A stretch of DNA of 47,831 bases from an uncultured Acidimicrobiales bacterium (GTDB lineage: Bacteria > Actinomycetota > Acidimicrobiia > Acidimicrobiales > SZUA-35). Location: NCBI GenBank assembly GCA_938009905.1, contig CALLGK010000277.1, forward strand, positions 1 to 47,831, in the 5' to 3' direction. The translations under genes were made by a program, and so were the position numbers. Below the pieces are notes generated by a model. The model had not been told where the DNA came from, searched no databases, and saw nothing but the letters and a program-made list of their open reading frames with translations. Shown here piece after piece: positions 1 through 8,840 of the stretch (the first letter of the stretch is position 1; the number at the start of each line of letters is the position of its first letter).

Positions 1-828
1 CACCCGATAGTCGGGGATGTCTACACGAGCGGTGTCGAGCAATACCTCGCCAGACGACGAGTCTTCGATGCGGTCGAGCAGGTTGCGGGCAATGCGGAAC
101 GTCGAGGGCACGACGCCACCGGCAGAACCCGAGTGCAAGCCCTCGGTGACGATGTCGACAGACAGATTGGCGCCCACCAGGCCCCGCAACGACGTGGTGA
201 GCCACATCGTGTCGTAGGTGGCGCAGCCCGAATCGAGACACAGCACAAGATCGACATCGCCCAACCGGCCGGCAAGTGCATCGATGTGGGCAGGAAGGTC
301 GGGACTGCCCGACTCTTCAGACGCCTCGATCAGCAGCATGCAGCGGCTGTGTGAGCCACCGCTGGCCTGCACGGCTTCGATGGCTGTCAGGCTGGCAAAA
401 GCGGCGTATCCGTCGTCCGCTCCCCCACGCCCGTACAGACGGTCGCCCTCCCGCACCGGCTTCCACGGACCGAGGTCGTCCCGCCATCCGATCATCTCGG
501 GCTGCTTGTCGAGATGGCCGTAGAGCACAACTGTCGTGTCGGTCTGGGGCGAGCCAAAGGCATCGATCTCACACACGATGAGCGGCGTGAGTCCTGGCAA
601 GCGCTGCACGTTGATGGTCATGCCAGCCACCGGGCGAGCGCTCAACCAGTCGAAGATCTGGGTGACGGCGGCTTCGATGTGACCGTTGGCTTCCCAGTCG
701 GGGTCAAAGGCGGGCGACAAGGCCGGAATGGCGATGTAGTCGGTGAGCTGGGGCACAAGATCGTCGCGCCACTGCGTCGCGATCAGCTCGTCGGCGATCG
801 CAAGATCAAGATCATTCGGGGAGGGCAT
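1..828 (-). CDS. M20-family metallopeptidase/dipeptidase (3' end truncated by window edge)
   Basis: Reverse-strand reading from ATG at 826-828 is open to the window edge: MPSPNDLDLAIADELIATQWRDDLVPQLTDYIAIPALSPAFDPDW...VVLYGHLDKQPEM...YGRGGADDGYA. GHLDKQP and GRGxxDDG are M20 metal-site signatures. Absent from the ORF track because it has no stop in the window. Confidence 0.88.
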   Translation of the reverse strand, partial: MPSPNDLDLAIADELIATQWRDDLVPQLTDYIAIPALSPAFDPDWEANGHIEAAVTQIFDWLSARPVAGMTINVQRLPGLTPLIVCEIDAFGSPQTDTTVVLYGHLDKQPEMIGWRDDLGPWKPVREGDRLYGRGGADDGYAAFASLTAIEAVQASGGSHSRCMLLIEASEESGSPDLPAHIDALAGRLGDVDLVLCLDSGCATYDTMWLTTSLRGLVGANLSVDIVTEGLHSGSAGGVVPSTFRIARNLLDRIEDSSSGEVLLDTARVDIPDYRV

Positions 829-1369
829 CACATCGCTCCAGAGAATCGAAGTACTTGGCGTAGAAGTCGTCGTTCAGCTCACCGCTGAGCAACACGTCGA
901 GGTCGTCCTCGACCAGTGAGTCGACAAGCTCATCAGCTGCACACGCCGCCTTGTCGCCCTCGATCCCAGACGCCTCGAGCTGGGTCACGAGCGACTCCTC
1001 GACGCTGCTGCGCATGCCACAGCCGAACTCGGCTCGGAATTGCATCTCTTCGAAGTCGGCGGCGCGACGCTCGGCCGCCAACTCAGCCTCGAGACCCTCC
1101 AAGCCGTACTCGTCGACAAGACGGTCGACGACGCAGCCCGCCTGTTGGCGAGATGCATCCTCGTTTGAGGCCACGAACGAGTCGATGGCGGCGTCACGGG
1201 TGAACTCGGCTGCGCAGGCCCCCACCACGAGGGCGGTTGCGGCGACGGCAACACGTGGACGCCACCCCAGCTGACGACTAGTTGATCTGCTTCTCCATGC
1301 CGTCCCAGTACGGCGCCCGAAGCTTGTACTTCTGGAGCTTTCCGGTGGCGGTGCGGTCGAGGGCATCAC
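812..1369 (-). CDS. small secreted protein/lipoprotein of unknown function (true start likely well inside the ORF)
   Basis: Hydrophobic stretch VAVAATALVVGACAAEF followed by an acidic Cys-containing mature region; stop overlaps the M20 upstream region. The ORF start lies inside the upstream acyl-CoA synthetase gene, so the start is uncertain. Confidence 0.6.
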   Translation of the reverse strand: MMPSTAPPPESSRSTSFGRRTGTAWRSRSTSRQLGWRPRVAVAATALVVGACAAEFTRDAAIDSFVASNEDASRQQAGCVVDRLVDEYGLEGLEAELAAERRAADFEEMQFRAEFGCGMRSSVEESLVTQLEASGIEGDKAACAADELVDSLVEDDLDVLLSGELNDDFYAKYFDSLERCDALPE

Positions 1370-2813
1370 GGAACTCTACGGTTGTCGGGCACTTGTAGTG
1401 GGTGAGGCGGTCTCGGCAGTAGTCGATCACGCCCTGCTCGGTGAGGTCAGACCCTTCGGCCTTCACCACAAGCGCCTTCACGGTTTCGCCCCACTTCTCG
1501 TGCGGCACACCGATCACGGCGACCTCGGTGATATCTGGATGCGAGAACACGGTGTCTTCCACCTCGATCGAGCTCACATTTTCACCACCCGAGATGATCA
1601 CGTCTTTCTTGCGATCGGTGATGGTGATGTAGGCGTCGTCGCCGATCACACCGCCGTCTCCGGTGTGGAACCAGCCGCCGTCGAGCGCCTCGTCTGAGGC
1701 GTCTGGGTTGTCCCAGTATGACTTCAAGATGTGATTGCCTTGGGCCAGCAACTCGCCGTCTGGGGCCGTCTTCATCTTGATACCGATCGACGGCACACCA
1801 GCTCGCGACAACCGAGTTGCTCGCTCTGAGGGATCGAGTTCGTCCCACTCTTGCGGGGCGCGGTTGATCGTGATGAGCGGAGCGGTTTCGGTGAGGCCGT
1901 AGATCTGGATGAACTCCCAGCCCAACTCGGTCTCGATGCGCTCGATGGTCTTGGAGGGAGGCGGTGCACCGGCCACGACGATGCGGACCTTGCCCTTGCC
2001 CGGAATCTCGCCATCCCAGTCGGCCGCCGCGTCGAGCACTGCCGCACACACCGCAGGAGCTCCACACATCAGCGTGACGCCATGCTCGTCGATCCGGCGC
2101 AGAATCTCTGCTCCGTCGACCTTGCGCAGCACGATGTTCTTCACGCCCATACCCATGACGGTGTAGAGCATTCCCCAACCGTCGCAGTGAAACATTGGGA
2201 GGGTGTGCAGGTAGACGTCGCGGTCGTTCACACCGACGTGCCAGCCAAAGGTGACGGCGTTGGTCCAACGGGCTCGGTGGGTCTGCTCGACGCCCTTCGG
2301 GCGGGCGGTGGTGCCAGAGGTGTAGTTGATCGAGGCGGTGCCGTCTTCGTCTGGCTCCCACGCCGTTGGCGTGCCTTCGCGGCCGTACCAGGCGGCGTCG
2401 CTCTCAGCGCCAATGATCCACTTGTGCTTGCACTCGACATCGGCAAGTGCCTCTTCGAGCTCCGGATCGATCAACAGCGCCTCAGCACCGGAGTGCTCCA
2501 CGATGTAGGCCACTTCGTCCTTGCTGAGGCGGAAGTTGATGGGCACAAACACACGACCGTTACCGCTCACACCGAAAAACATCGTGAGCAGGCGGCCTGC
2601 GTTGTGGCTCACCATGGCGACCCGTGCGCCCATGGCGAGGCCCATCTCGTCCATGGCGACACCAATCTGTCGCCGCATGTCACCAAGTTCGGCAAACGTG
2701 ACCTCGCCGAGTGACGGCGCAGGCTGATCGGGCTCATCGACAATGGCAACACGATCGGGGTAGACGTTGACCCCTCGATCGAGGAAGTCGTTGATGGTCA
2801 GTGGCACCTTCAC
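1278..2813 (-). CDS. AMP-dependent acyl-CoA synthetase/ligase
   Basis: 511 aa; YTSGTTARPKGVEQTH, YGLTETAP, GWFHTGD, DRKKDVIISGGENVSSIEVE, TATGKLQKYKLRAPYW motifs of the ANL superfamily. Confidence 0.95.
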   Translation of the reverse strand: MKVPLTINDFLDRGVNVYPDRVAIVDEPDQPAPSLGEVTFAELGDMRRQIGVAMDEMGLAMGARVAMVSHNAGRLLTMFFGVSGNGRVFVPINFRLSKDEVAYIVEHSGAEALLIDPELEEALADVECKHKWIIGAESDAAWYGREGTPTAWEPDEDGTASINYTSGTTARPKGVEQTHRARWTNAVTFGWHVGVNDRDVYLHTLPMFHCDGWGMLYTVMGMGVKNIVLRKVDGAEILRRIDEHGVTLMCGAPAVCAAVLDAAADWDGEIPGKGKVRIVVAGAPPPSKTIERIETELGWEFIQIYGLTETAPLITINRAPQEWDELDPSERATRLSRAGVPSIGIKMKTAPDGELLAQGNHILKSYWDNPDASDEALDGGWFHTGDGGVIGDDAYITITDRKKDVIISGGENVSSIEVEDTVFSHPDITEVAVIGVPHEKWGETVKALVVKAEGSDLTEQGVIDYCRDRLTHYKCPTTVEFRDALDRTATGKLQKYKLRAPYWDGMEKQIN

Positions 2814-2867
2814 AGTGAGTTCCCCCTGAGAACAAAGAGTGGTTTCAGTAGGTGCAAGGTAGTGCAG

Positions 2868-4382
2868 TTACACCTCAAGAATGAAGTGACCGCCGGGACC
2901 CGGCCCAACCCGCAAATCGCCACCATGAGCGCGAGCAATCCACCGGGCCAGCGGCAGCCCGAGTCCATGACCAGGCGACTCGGCTCCTGACTGGAACCGT
3001 TCAAAGACGGCCTCGTTCTGCTCAGCGGCGATGCCAGGCCCACTGTCGAGCACCTCGACTCGGCCTCGACTCACCGTCACAACCGCAGGCGTCGCAGCCG
3101 ACGCTCCGCCGTGCCGCGTCGCATTGTTCAGCAGATTGGTGATGGTGCGGGGCAGCAGATTTGGGTCGGCATCGACGATCAGCGAACTGTCGTCGCCAAC
3201 CACCTTCACGTTGAACGCCGGATTGTCGTCGACCACGGACTCAACCAGGAGGTCGAGGCGCACCGGTTCGCGGCGCAGCGTGAGCCGATCGGCATCCATC
3301 CGAGCCAACGTCAGGAGGTCGTCTGTGAGTTGCGCTGCGCCCCCTGCCAGGTCGGCGACTCGGGGCAGAGCGTCATCCCCCGCTGTTTCGGCTGTTGCCC
3401 GAATGGCGGCGATGGGCGTTCTGAGCTCGTGTGCAGCATCGGCCAAGAAACGTTCCTGCTGCGCCATCGCCCTGCTCGCTGGACGAATGGTGCGGCCGGC
3501 CACAAGCCACGCCGCCCCGGCCGAGCACGCCGTAAGGAACATGCTGAGCATCACCAAGTTGTTTCGGAAGCTCCGATGAGCGGCGCGAGATGGGCCGGGA
3601 TCAACGGCGGCCACAACGGCTCCACGGATCTCGCCGCCGCCTCGCACCGGAACACCTCGCGCCAGCAGCGTTCGTCCGTCGCTGTCGATATCGAACGGAT
3701 CCTCAACCCCTTCGTCGATCACGAGATCAACAGCCTCGATACCGGCTTGTCTGGTGAGCAGCGAGTTGCGACTGCGCCGCAAGTCTTCTGTTGGGTTCTC
3801 GAGCACGATCCCCCGATTGGCGAACACTTCGATGATGTATTGCCGGTAGGCCTCACCCGTGATTGGCTCCGGCACCTCGTCCATGACTCGCTGCTGCATG
3901 ACAGCACGAGACGGACGATCGCTTTCATTGGCGATCTGCAGGATCCAAGCCAGGTCATTGTCGTCAAGTGCATCAACCGCGGCTGGCACATACGCCAACA
4001 GGTCTTCGTCGCTGATCTCGGGGATCTCGCCCCACAGTTGGCCTTGACTGACGATGTAAAACTCGTCGTAGGCCTGACGGAGGCCGACAACCACGTTGTC
4101 ATCCAGGCGGCCGAGCGGCTCGAGGTCTGGCTCGCTGTTGACGAACCCAATGCGGCTCGCTGCGAAGTTGGTCTTCTCGAGGAGCTGCGTTTCGAGGGCA
4201 GCTTCACGGCTTCGCTCGTCGAGCTGCACCACGAGCGCGGAGAACGTGGTGAGGATGGCGGCAACGAGCAGCACGATCAGACCCGTCACGCGCCAACGCA
4301 ACCGTCGCATCTGCCGACTGGCCGCTTCGCCAAGGGCATCGACGCCCGACGCGCTTCTGGGCTTCTTCGAACCGCTGCTCAT
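2868..4382 (-). CDS. two-component sensor histidine kinase
   Basis: 504 aa; N-terminal TM, periplasmic region, second TM, H-box FLADAAHELRTPIAAIRATAE, N-box LLNNATRHG, G-box GHGLGLPLARWIARAHGG. Confidence 0.93.
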   Translation of the reverse strand: MSSGSKKPRSASGVDALGEAASRQMRRLRWRVTGLIVLLVAAILTTFSALVVQLDERSREAALETQLLEKTNFAASRIGFVNSEPDLEPLGRLDDNVVVGLRQAYDEFYIVSQGQLWGEIPEISDEDLLAYVPAAVDALDDNDLAWILQIANESDRPSRAVMQQRVMDEVPEPITGEAYRQYIIEVFANRGIVLENPTEDLRRSRNSLLTRQAGIEAVDLVIDEGVEDPFDIDSDGRTLLARGVPVRGGGEIRGAVVAAVDPGPSRAAHRSFRNNLVMLSMFLTACSAGAAWLVAGRTIRPASRAMAQQERFLADAAHELRTPIAAIRATAETAGDDALPRVADLAGGAAQLTDDLLTLARMDADRLTLRREPVRLDLLVESVVDDNPAFNVKVVGDDSSLIVDADPNLLPRTITNLLNNATRHGGASAATPAVVTVSRGRVEVLDSGPGIAAEQNEAVFERFQSGAESPGHGLGLPLARWIARAHGGDLRVGPGPGGHFILEV

Positions 4383-5059
4383 GACGAGCCCGATGCAACA
4401 TCGGAGTCGAGCACAAACCCAACACCACGCACGGTTCGGACCGGGTTGGGCTGACCGAGTTTGCGCCGAAGCGACGCCACGTGGGCATCCACCACGTTTG
4501 ACATGGGATCGTGGTGCTCATCCCAACAGTGCTCAATCAGATCGGAGCGGCTCACGGTTTGATCCGGCGATGCTGCGAGCTGCGTGAGGATGCAACGTTC
4601 CTTGCCCGTGAGCGGTAGCAACACACCCTCGCGGCGCACCTCGGCCCGCGAACGATCGATCTCAAGGCCATCAATGGTGAGCACGGGGAGCGACGTGCTT
4701 CCGCGACGTCGGCAGAGCGATCGAACTCGCACGATGAGTTCGTCCATCGCGAACGGCTTGATCAGGTAGTCGTCGCCACCAACTTCGAAGCCATCGACGC
4801 GGTCTTCCACGGAATCACGTGCGGTCAGAAAGAGCACCGGAACGGAGACCTCTCGAGATCGCAAGGCCGCCACCAACTCGGTGGTGTCGCCGTCAGGAAC
4901 CATGCGGTCGGCAACCACCGTGTCATAGTCGTTGACCGACAAGAACTCGTCGGCCTCGGCGATTGTGGCCGCGTTGTCGACCGCAAAGCCATCGGTGCGC
5001 AGTGAGTGTTCGAGCGCGTTGCGGATGTCGTCGTCGTCTTCGATGACAAGAATCCGCAC
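4379..5059 (-). CDS. OmpR-family response regulator
   Basis: RILVIEDDDDIRNALEHSL receiver, K in DDYLIKPFAMDEL, winged-helix C-terminus RKLGQPNPVRTVRGVGFVL; ATGA overlap with the kinase. GTG start at 5059 chosen; ORF track extends to 5119. Confidence 0.93.
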   Translation of the reverse strand: MRILVIEDDDDIRNALEHSLRTDGFAVDNAATIAEADEFLSVNDYDTVVADRMVPDGDTTELVAALRSREVSVPVLFLTARDSVEDRVDGFEVGGDDYLIKPFAMDELIVRVRSLCRRRGSTSLPVLTIDGLEIDRSRAEVRREGVLLPLTGKERCILTQLAASPDQTVSRSDLIEHCWDEHHDPMSNVVDAHVASLRRKLGQPNPVRTVRGVGFVLDSDVASGSS

Positions 5060-5118
5060 GATTTCGAGAGTACAACTCATCGTGCTATCTGGGCCTAGCT
5101 GAGTCGGCTGGACCGACA

Positions 5119-5724
5119 TCAGCCGAAGTCGTAGAGCTCGAGCTGCCAGCAGTTGTCGTAGCCGATGATGAGCTCGTCGTTGTCGAGATTCTCGACCACA
5201 AACACGTCAGCGAATCCGCCAAACACAGGGCGTTCACTCGGCCCAGCGACATCGGCCGGCGCTCCAAACGACGGCACCAGGATGGTCTCGTACTCCTCGT
5301 CGGTGAGGAACCCCTCGTAGCGACGGCTGTAGTCATCGTCGGTCATCCGACCGTCATCCCATCGAAGCGAGACTTCGACCTCAATGGCTCTGCACTGCTG
5401 CTCGGCCGTGACCGAACCGTCGTCGGCCACCGGCACCGGCGTCTCGCCCGGAACCTCCGACTCGACCTCGGCCGGAACCTCCGCCTCGACTTCGGTGGAG
5501 ACCACGGGAACGCCTTCACTCATGGGGCTCGTCGGCTCAATGCGCACCCGTTCCTCGGATCGAACCGGCGGTGCGGCGGCCGAACTGGCGAGAGCCCCAC
5601 CGGCCACAGTGCCAACTGTCCACGCCGCGCCGAGCAGCGCCGCGATGGCAAGCAGCGAGGTGACGAACGAACGACTCATCGATGGGCTGGGAGCACGATT
5701 GTTGGGCACGACGTCGTCCCTCAC
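5119..5724 (-). CDS. secreted/anchored hypothetical protein with Val-Glu-Pro-rich spacer
   Basis: Signal/TM segment SFVTSLLAIAALLGAAWTVGTVAGGALASS, then STEVEAEVPAEVESEVPGETPVPV spacer; start overlaps the DUF1501 stop (GTGA). Confidence 0.7.
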   Translation of the reverse strand: MRDDVVPNNRAPSPSMSRSFVTSLLAIAALLGAAWTVGTVAGGALASSAAAPPVRSEERVRIEPTSPMSEGVPVVSTEVEAEVPAEVESEVPGETPVPVADDGSVTAEQQCRAIEVEVSLRWDDGRMTDDDYSRRYEGFLTDEEYETILVPSFGAPADVAGPSERPVFGGFADVFVVENLDNDELIIGYDNCWQLELYDFG

Positions 5725-7088
5725 GCGATCAGTTCGAGGTAGTTGCGGGTACCGGGAACAACGCGTTCAGGGTCGACGCCAAAGGCGCCATGGGTGAGCC
5801 CGCCGAGATATTGGCGAAAGTCGGTGGTCACGATGAAGTTCTCGTCTTCATCGAACCGAGTCAGCGGGGACGGCTCTCCGCGGTGTCCGCCAACCACCCG
5901 TGGGCCAACCACAAGCTGCACGCCGGCTGATCCGTGGTCGGTTCCCGACCCGTTCCACTTCGGTCGACGACCAAACTCAGACCGGGTCGCAATGATCACC
6001 CGTTCAGCGTCCACCCCGAGAGCCTGGTGAAACAGTTCGATGGCGCTATCGAGTTCGCCCAGCAGATACGGGAGCGACGCCTGCTGAGAGGCGTGCGTGT
6101 CAAAGCCTCCATGCAACACGTGATACGCCCTGGTTGGCAGGCCGCCCGTGATGAGGTCGGCCACCATCGAGAGGCGAGCCGCCAGCAGCCCATCGCCGAC
6201 GTAGACGTCATCTGGCAGGTCTGGCGCTTCGAGAAGTTCCGCGGCGGCCACGATGCTGCCGAGGTCGGTTACGCTGCCGATGCTGTCTGCGACGCTTCGG
6301 ACAAGGTGTTGGCTGTTGCGGACCCGTTGGCCCAATGAAAGGTCGTCGGCGCTCGGCGATTGCAGCATCTGTTGGTAGGCCGCAACGATGCCGGGGTGGC
6401 GATCGATGAACGATGCACTCCACGGCAATGCGCCATCGTCTGGCAGCGCAACAGCGCTCCAACCATCGCCGTACATGGCAGGCGTGAGGTACCCAATGCT
6501 CACGCCAACCAGCGGGTCACGGTCGGCAACGGCGCCGTCAAGGGCCCGGGCGATCCAGCCGGTGCCGTCACCAGAATGGACGCGACCTCGGTTCCACACA
6601 TCGACGCTGGTGAAGTGGCTCAGCGAATTCTCCTCGATACCCACACCGTGGACAATCGCGAGATCCCCATCGTCCCATCGCCTGGCCAGGTTTGGCATGG
6701 CGCCATGCAGCGCAAACGTGTCGTCAAGCACTCGCTGGTTGTCAGCATCGAGCGCTCCGGGTCCGCGCAAGTCACGGTAGGCACCGGACTCGTAGGGAAT
6801 CACAGTGTTGAACCCGTCGAGACCTCCCTCAAGTTCGATGACGACAAGCACAAGCCCGGCATCCGCGATCGCTTGGTCGAGCTGACCGTTCGGGGCATAG
6901 GCCACGGCCTCGCTACCGGCTCCTGCGTCGAGCAATGCCAACCGATTCAGTGCCTGCGAACTACCAAGTGCTGAGGCGCCGGCGATCAGCCCGGCACCGC
7001 CAAGCTTCAGAAAGCGTCGTCTGTCCAGATTGGAGCGAGCCAGACTGGAGCGAGCCAGATCGGGGAGGGCAAGGTCAGGACGAGTCAT
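5721..7088 (-). CDS. DUF1501 family protein, Tat-exported
   Basis: Start ATG 7086-7088; Tat-type RRRFLKLGGAGLIAGASALG; VVIELEGGLDGFNTVIPY, HGGFDTHASQ, TRSEFGRRPKWNGSGTDHGSAG are DUF1501 hallmarks. Confidence 0.93.
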   Translation of the reverse strand: MTRPDLALPDLARSSLARSNLDRRRFLKLGGAGLIAGASALGSSQALNRLALLDAGAGSEAVAYAPNGQLDQAIADAGLVLVVIELEGGLDGFNTVIPYESGAYRDLRGPGALDADNQRVLDDTFALHGAMPNLARRWDDGDLAIVHGVGIEENSLSHFTSVDVWNRGRVHSGDGTGWIARALDGAVADRDPLVGVSIGYLTPAMYGDGWSAVALPDDGALPWSASFIDRHPGIVAAYQQMLQSPSADDLSLGQRVRNSQHLVRSVADSIGSVTDLGSIVAAAELLEAPDLPDDVYVGDGLLAARLSMVADLITGGLPTRAYHVLHGGFDTHASQQASLPYLLGELDSAIELFHQALGVDAERVIIATRSEFGRRPKWNGSGTDHGSAGVQLVVGPRVVGGHRGEPSPLTRFDEDENFIVTTDFRQYLGGLTHGAFGVDPERVVPGTRNYLELIA

Positions 7089-8467
7089 GCGAGCGTCACT
7101 TCCGGTGAGGTGAACACCACGGCGATCGACGAGATCACCGTTTGGTACGGATCGTTTGGGAGGTAGGCAGCGGTAAGGCCGGCGTCGGTCTCTTCTGACC
7201 ACTCGACGACGCCAAACCGAGACATCAGCTCTGCCGTGAGCGCTGGCGTGTCGTCGAAGTTGTCCAACAGCCACGTGCCGACGGGATGCTGAACGTTCAG
7301 CAATCCCCAGCCAAACTCGATACCAGCCATCAGTCGACCGGCCGCTCTGTTGCTATCGAGCCACGACTCGTTGTGGGGCCAGCCTGCGACGTTCGGCGGA
7401 TAGCCAATCTCCTGCGACATCATTCTGGTGAGCGACGTGACTCCCCACGGCAAGAAGAAGGTGGGCGTTCCGGCCTCTCGATCAGCATCGAATTGATCGT
7501 TGGCTTCTTCGATGGTGAGGCGCTCGTCATCAAAGAGCTCGATCTCAAAGCCGCGTACTGCTCTGATCACCAACTCGACTGGCTGGCAGATCAGCCCCTC
7601 GTGCACCTCGTCTTCATAGAAGGCGTCGTGGGTAAGCATCGCCCGCAGGAGGTCGTCGATGCGCAGACGCGAACCAAACGCATCACCGAGCTCGCTCAGC
7701 ACGGCTCCGGATGGTGTCGTGCCGGCGTAGCGTCGCCAGAACCGTGAGGCGATGAACTCGTGGCACTCTCGCCGTTCGACGATCAGGTCAACGATGTCGT
7801 CTCCGTCAAAGTTGCCGATGTCGCCAAGAAACTGCTTGTCGCCAAAGTCGTGACGCGAGGGTTCCAGCTTCGCGGCAACGGGGCGGTCACCCGTGCCGGG
7901 TAGATCTTCGAGTCCGTAGCCCGTCAGTGCCCGGGCTGCGCTCACCACGTCAGCTTGGCTATAGCCGTTGCTCTCCCCCATCGAGAAGAGCTCCATGAGC
8001 TCCCTGGCGTAGTTCTCGTTCGGGTTGCCGACAGATGAAAGCCACAGATCAAGCCAGACGTTCATCGCCGGATCTCGAGTGATGGCCTTCAGGATGTCGT
8101 CGAATCGGCCAAGGCCGAGGTGGCGCAGCGTGAGCCATTGCAGCAACAGCAGGTCTGGCGTGTTGACCTTGTCGAGGCTCGTCGCAAAGTGCCCAGACCA
8201 GAACCACATGAGACGCTCGATCGCCGGTGTGGACGATGAGGCGTTGGTCCGGACGAACCAGTTAGCCAGCGTGGCAACGTCGAAGTTGTAGAGACCGGGA
8301 ACGGCCTTCGGCTCACCAAGCGACGGAGCAGCGCTCACGTCGTAGAGCTCGTCGACCAGGGCTTCGATCCCGATGTCGACCCCGTGTTCGATCTCGGCCG
8401 GGGTTCCGCCCCAGGCGGCCCGCCTGAGGAGGTGCGCAACGTTTCTCGGTGTTGCCGCTGGTGCCAT
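7085..8467 (-). CDS. DUF1800 family protein
   Basis: AHLLRRAAWGGTPAEIE, MWFWSGHFATSLDKV, NPNENYARELMELFSMG, PPNVAGWPHNESWLDSN; ATGA overlap with DUF1501. Confidence 0.93.
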   Translation of the reverse strand: MAPAATPRNVAHLLRRAAWGGTPAEIEHGVDIGIEALVDELYDVSAAPSLGEPKAVPGLYNFDVATLANWFVRTNASSSTPAIERLMWFWSGHFATSLDKVNTPDLLLLQWLTLRHLGLGRFDDILKAITRDPAMNVWLDLWLSSVGNPNENYARELMELFSMGESNGYSQADVVSAARALTGYGLEDLPGTGDRPVAAKLEPSRHDFGDKQFLGDIGNFDGDDIVDLIVERRECHEFIASRFWRRYAGTTPSGAVLSELGDAFGSRLRIDDLLRAMLTHDAFYEDEVHEGLICQPVELVIRAVRGFEIELFDDERLTIEEANDQFDADREAGTPTFFLPWGVTSLTRMMSQEIGYPPNVAGWPHNESWLDSNRAAGRLMAGIEFGWGLLNVQHPVGTWLLDNFDDTPALTAELMSRFGVVEWSEETDAGLTAAYLPNDPYQTVISSIAVVFTSPEVTLA

Positions 8468-8736
8468 GCATCAGTTGTACGAACACAACCGTGAAGGTTT
8501 CATGAACCAGCAGGCGGTCTCGGTGAAGTTCAGACGGGGTGTGGCTGTCTCACTGGGCGGCGCCGCAGCGCCCAACACTCCCACCAGCAGTCCACTGACC
8601 GGTCCGATTCACTTCACCGAGTTGCCTCCCTGCGTGCCGCCGCTTGCGTCTGTGATATCCGGATTTATCGAGAGCCGCCAAACCGAGCCCCGAATCGTCG
8701 GTTCACGGACGTAGAGGAGAGCGACGCAGAGCCGAG

Positions 8737-8772
8737 GGGTCGTGGACGCCGGGCGACGTGCGTCCACGACCC
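8737..8772. terminator. perfect 13-bp inverted repeat downstream of amt; possible terminator
   Basis: gggtcgtggacgc-(10 nt)-gcgtccacgaccc; no U-tract on the minus strand. Confidence 0.55.
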
Positions 8773-8774
8773 AT

Positions 8775-8825
8775 TTCCACCCATTGATCGACGCCAAGGG
8801 CTCAACGCTGATCAATCAGGTGGAA
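8775..8825. repeat. inverted repeat downstream of amt (imperfect hairpin)
   Basis: ttccacc-c-attgatc / gatcaat-ca-ggtggaa: 7+7 bp interrupted stem, 20-nt loop. Confidence 0.55.
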
Positions 8826-8840
8826 GGTGACACCTCGGGG

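Noticed and set aside
1851-2714. 287-aa plus-strand ORF
   Set aside because: Antisense of the acyl-CoA synthetase.
3111-4454. 447-aa plus-strand ORF
   Set aside because: Antisense of the histidine kinase; no domain signature.
8468-8610. Possible small minus-strand leader ORF (...VSGLLVGVLGAAAPPSETATPRLNFTETACWFMKPSRLCSYN) abutting DUF1800
   Set aside because: No convincing start/RBS, no conserved motif; could equally be an untranslated leader.
8521-8619. 9-bp inverted repeat cggtgaagt/acttcaccg separated by about 80 nt as a riboswitch-like element
   Set aside because: No match to a known riboswitch core that I can recognise; one distant arm pair is expected by chance in this composition.
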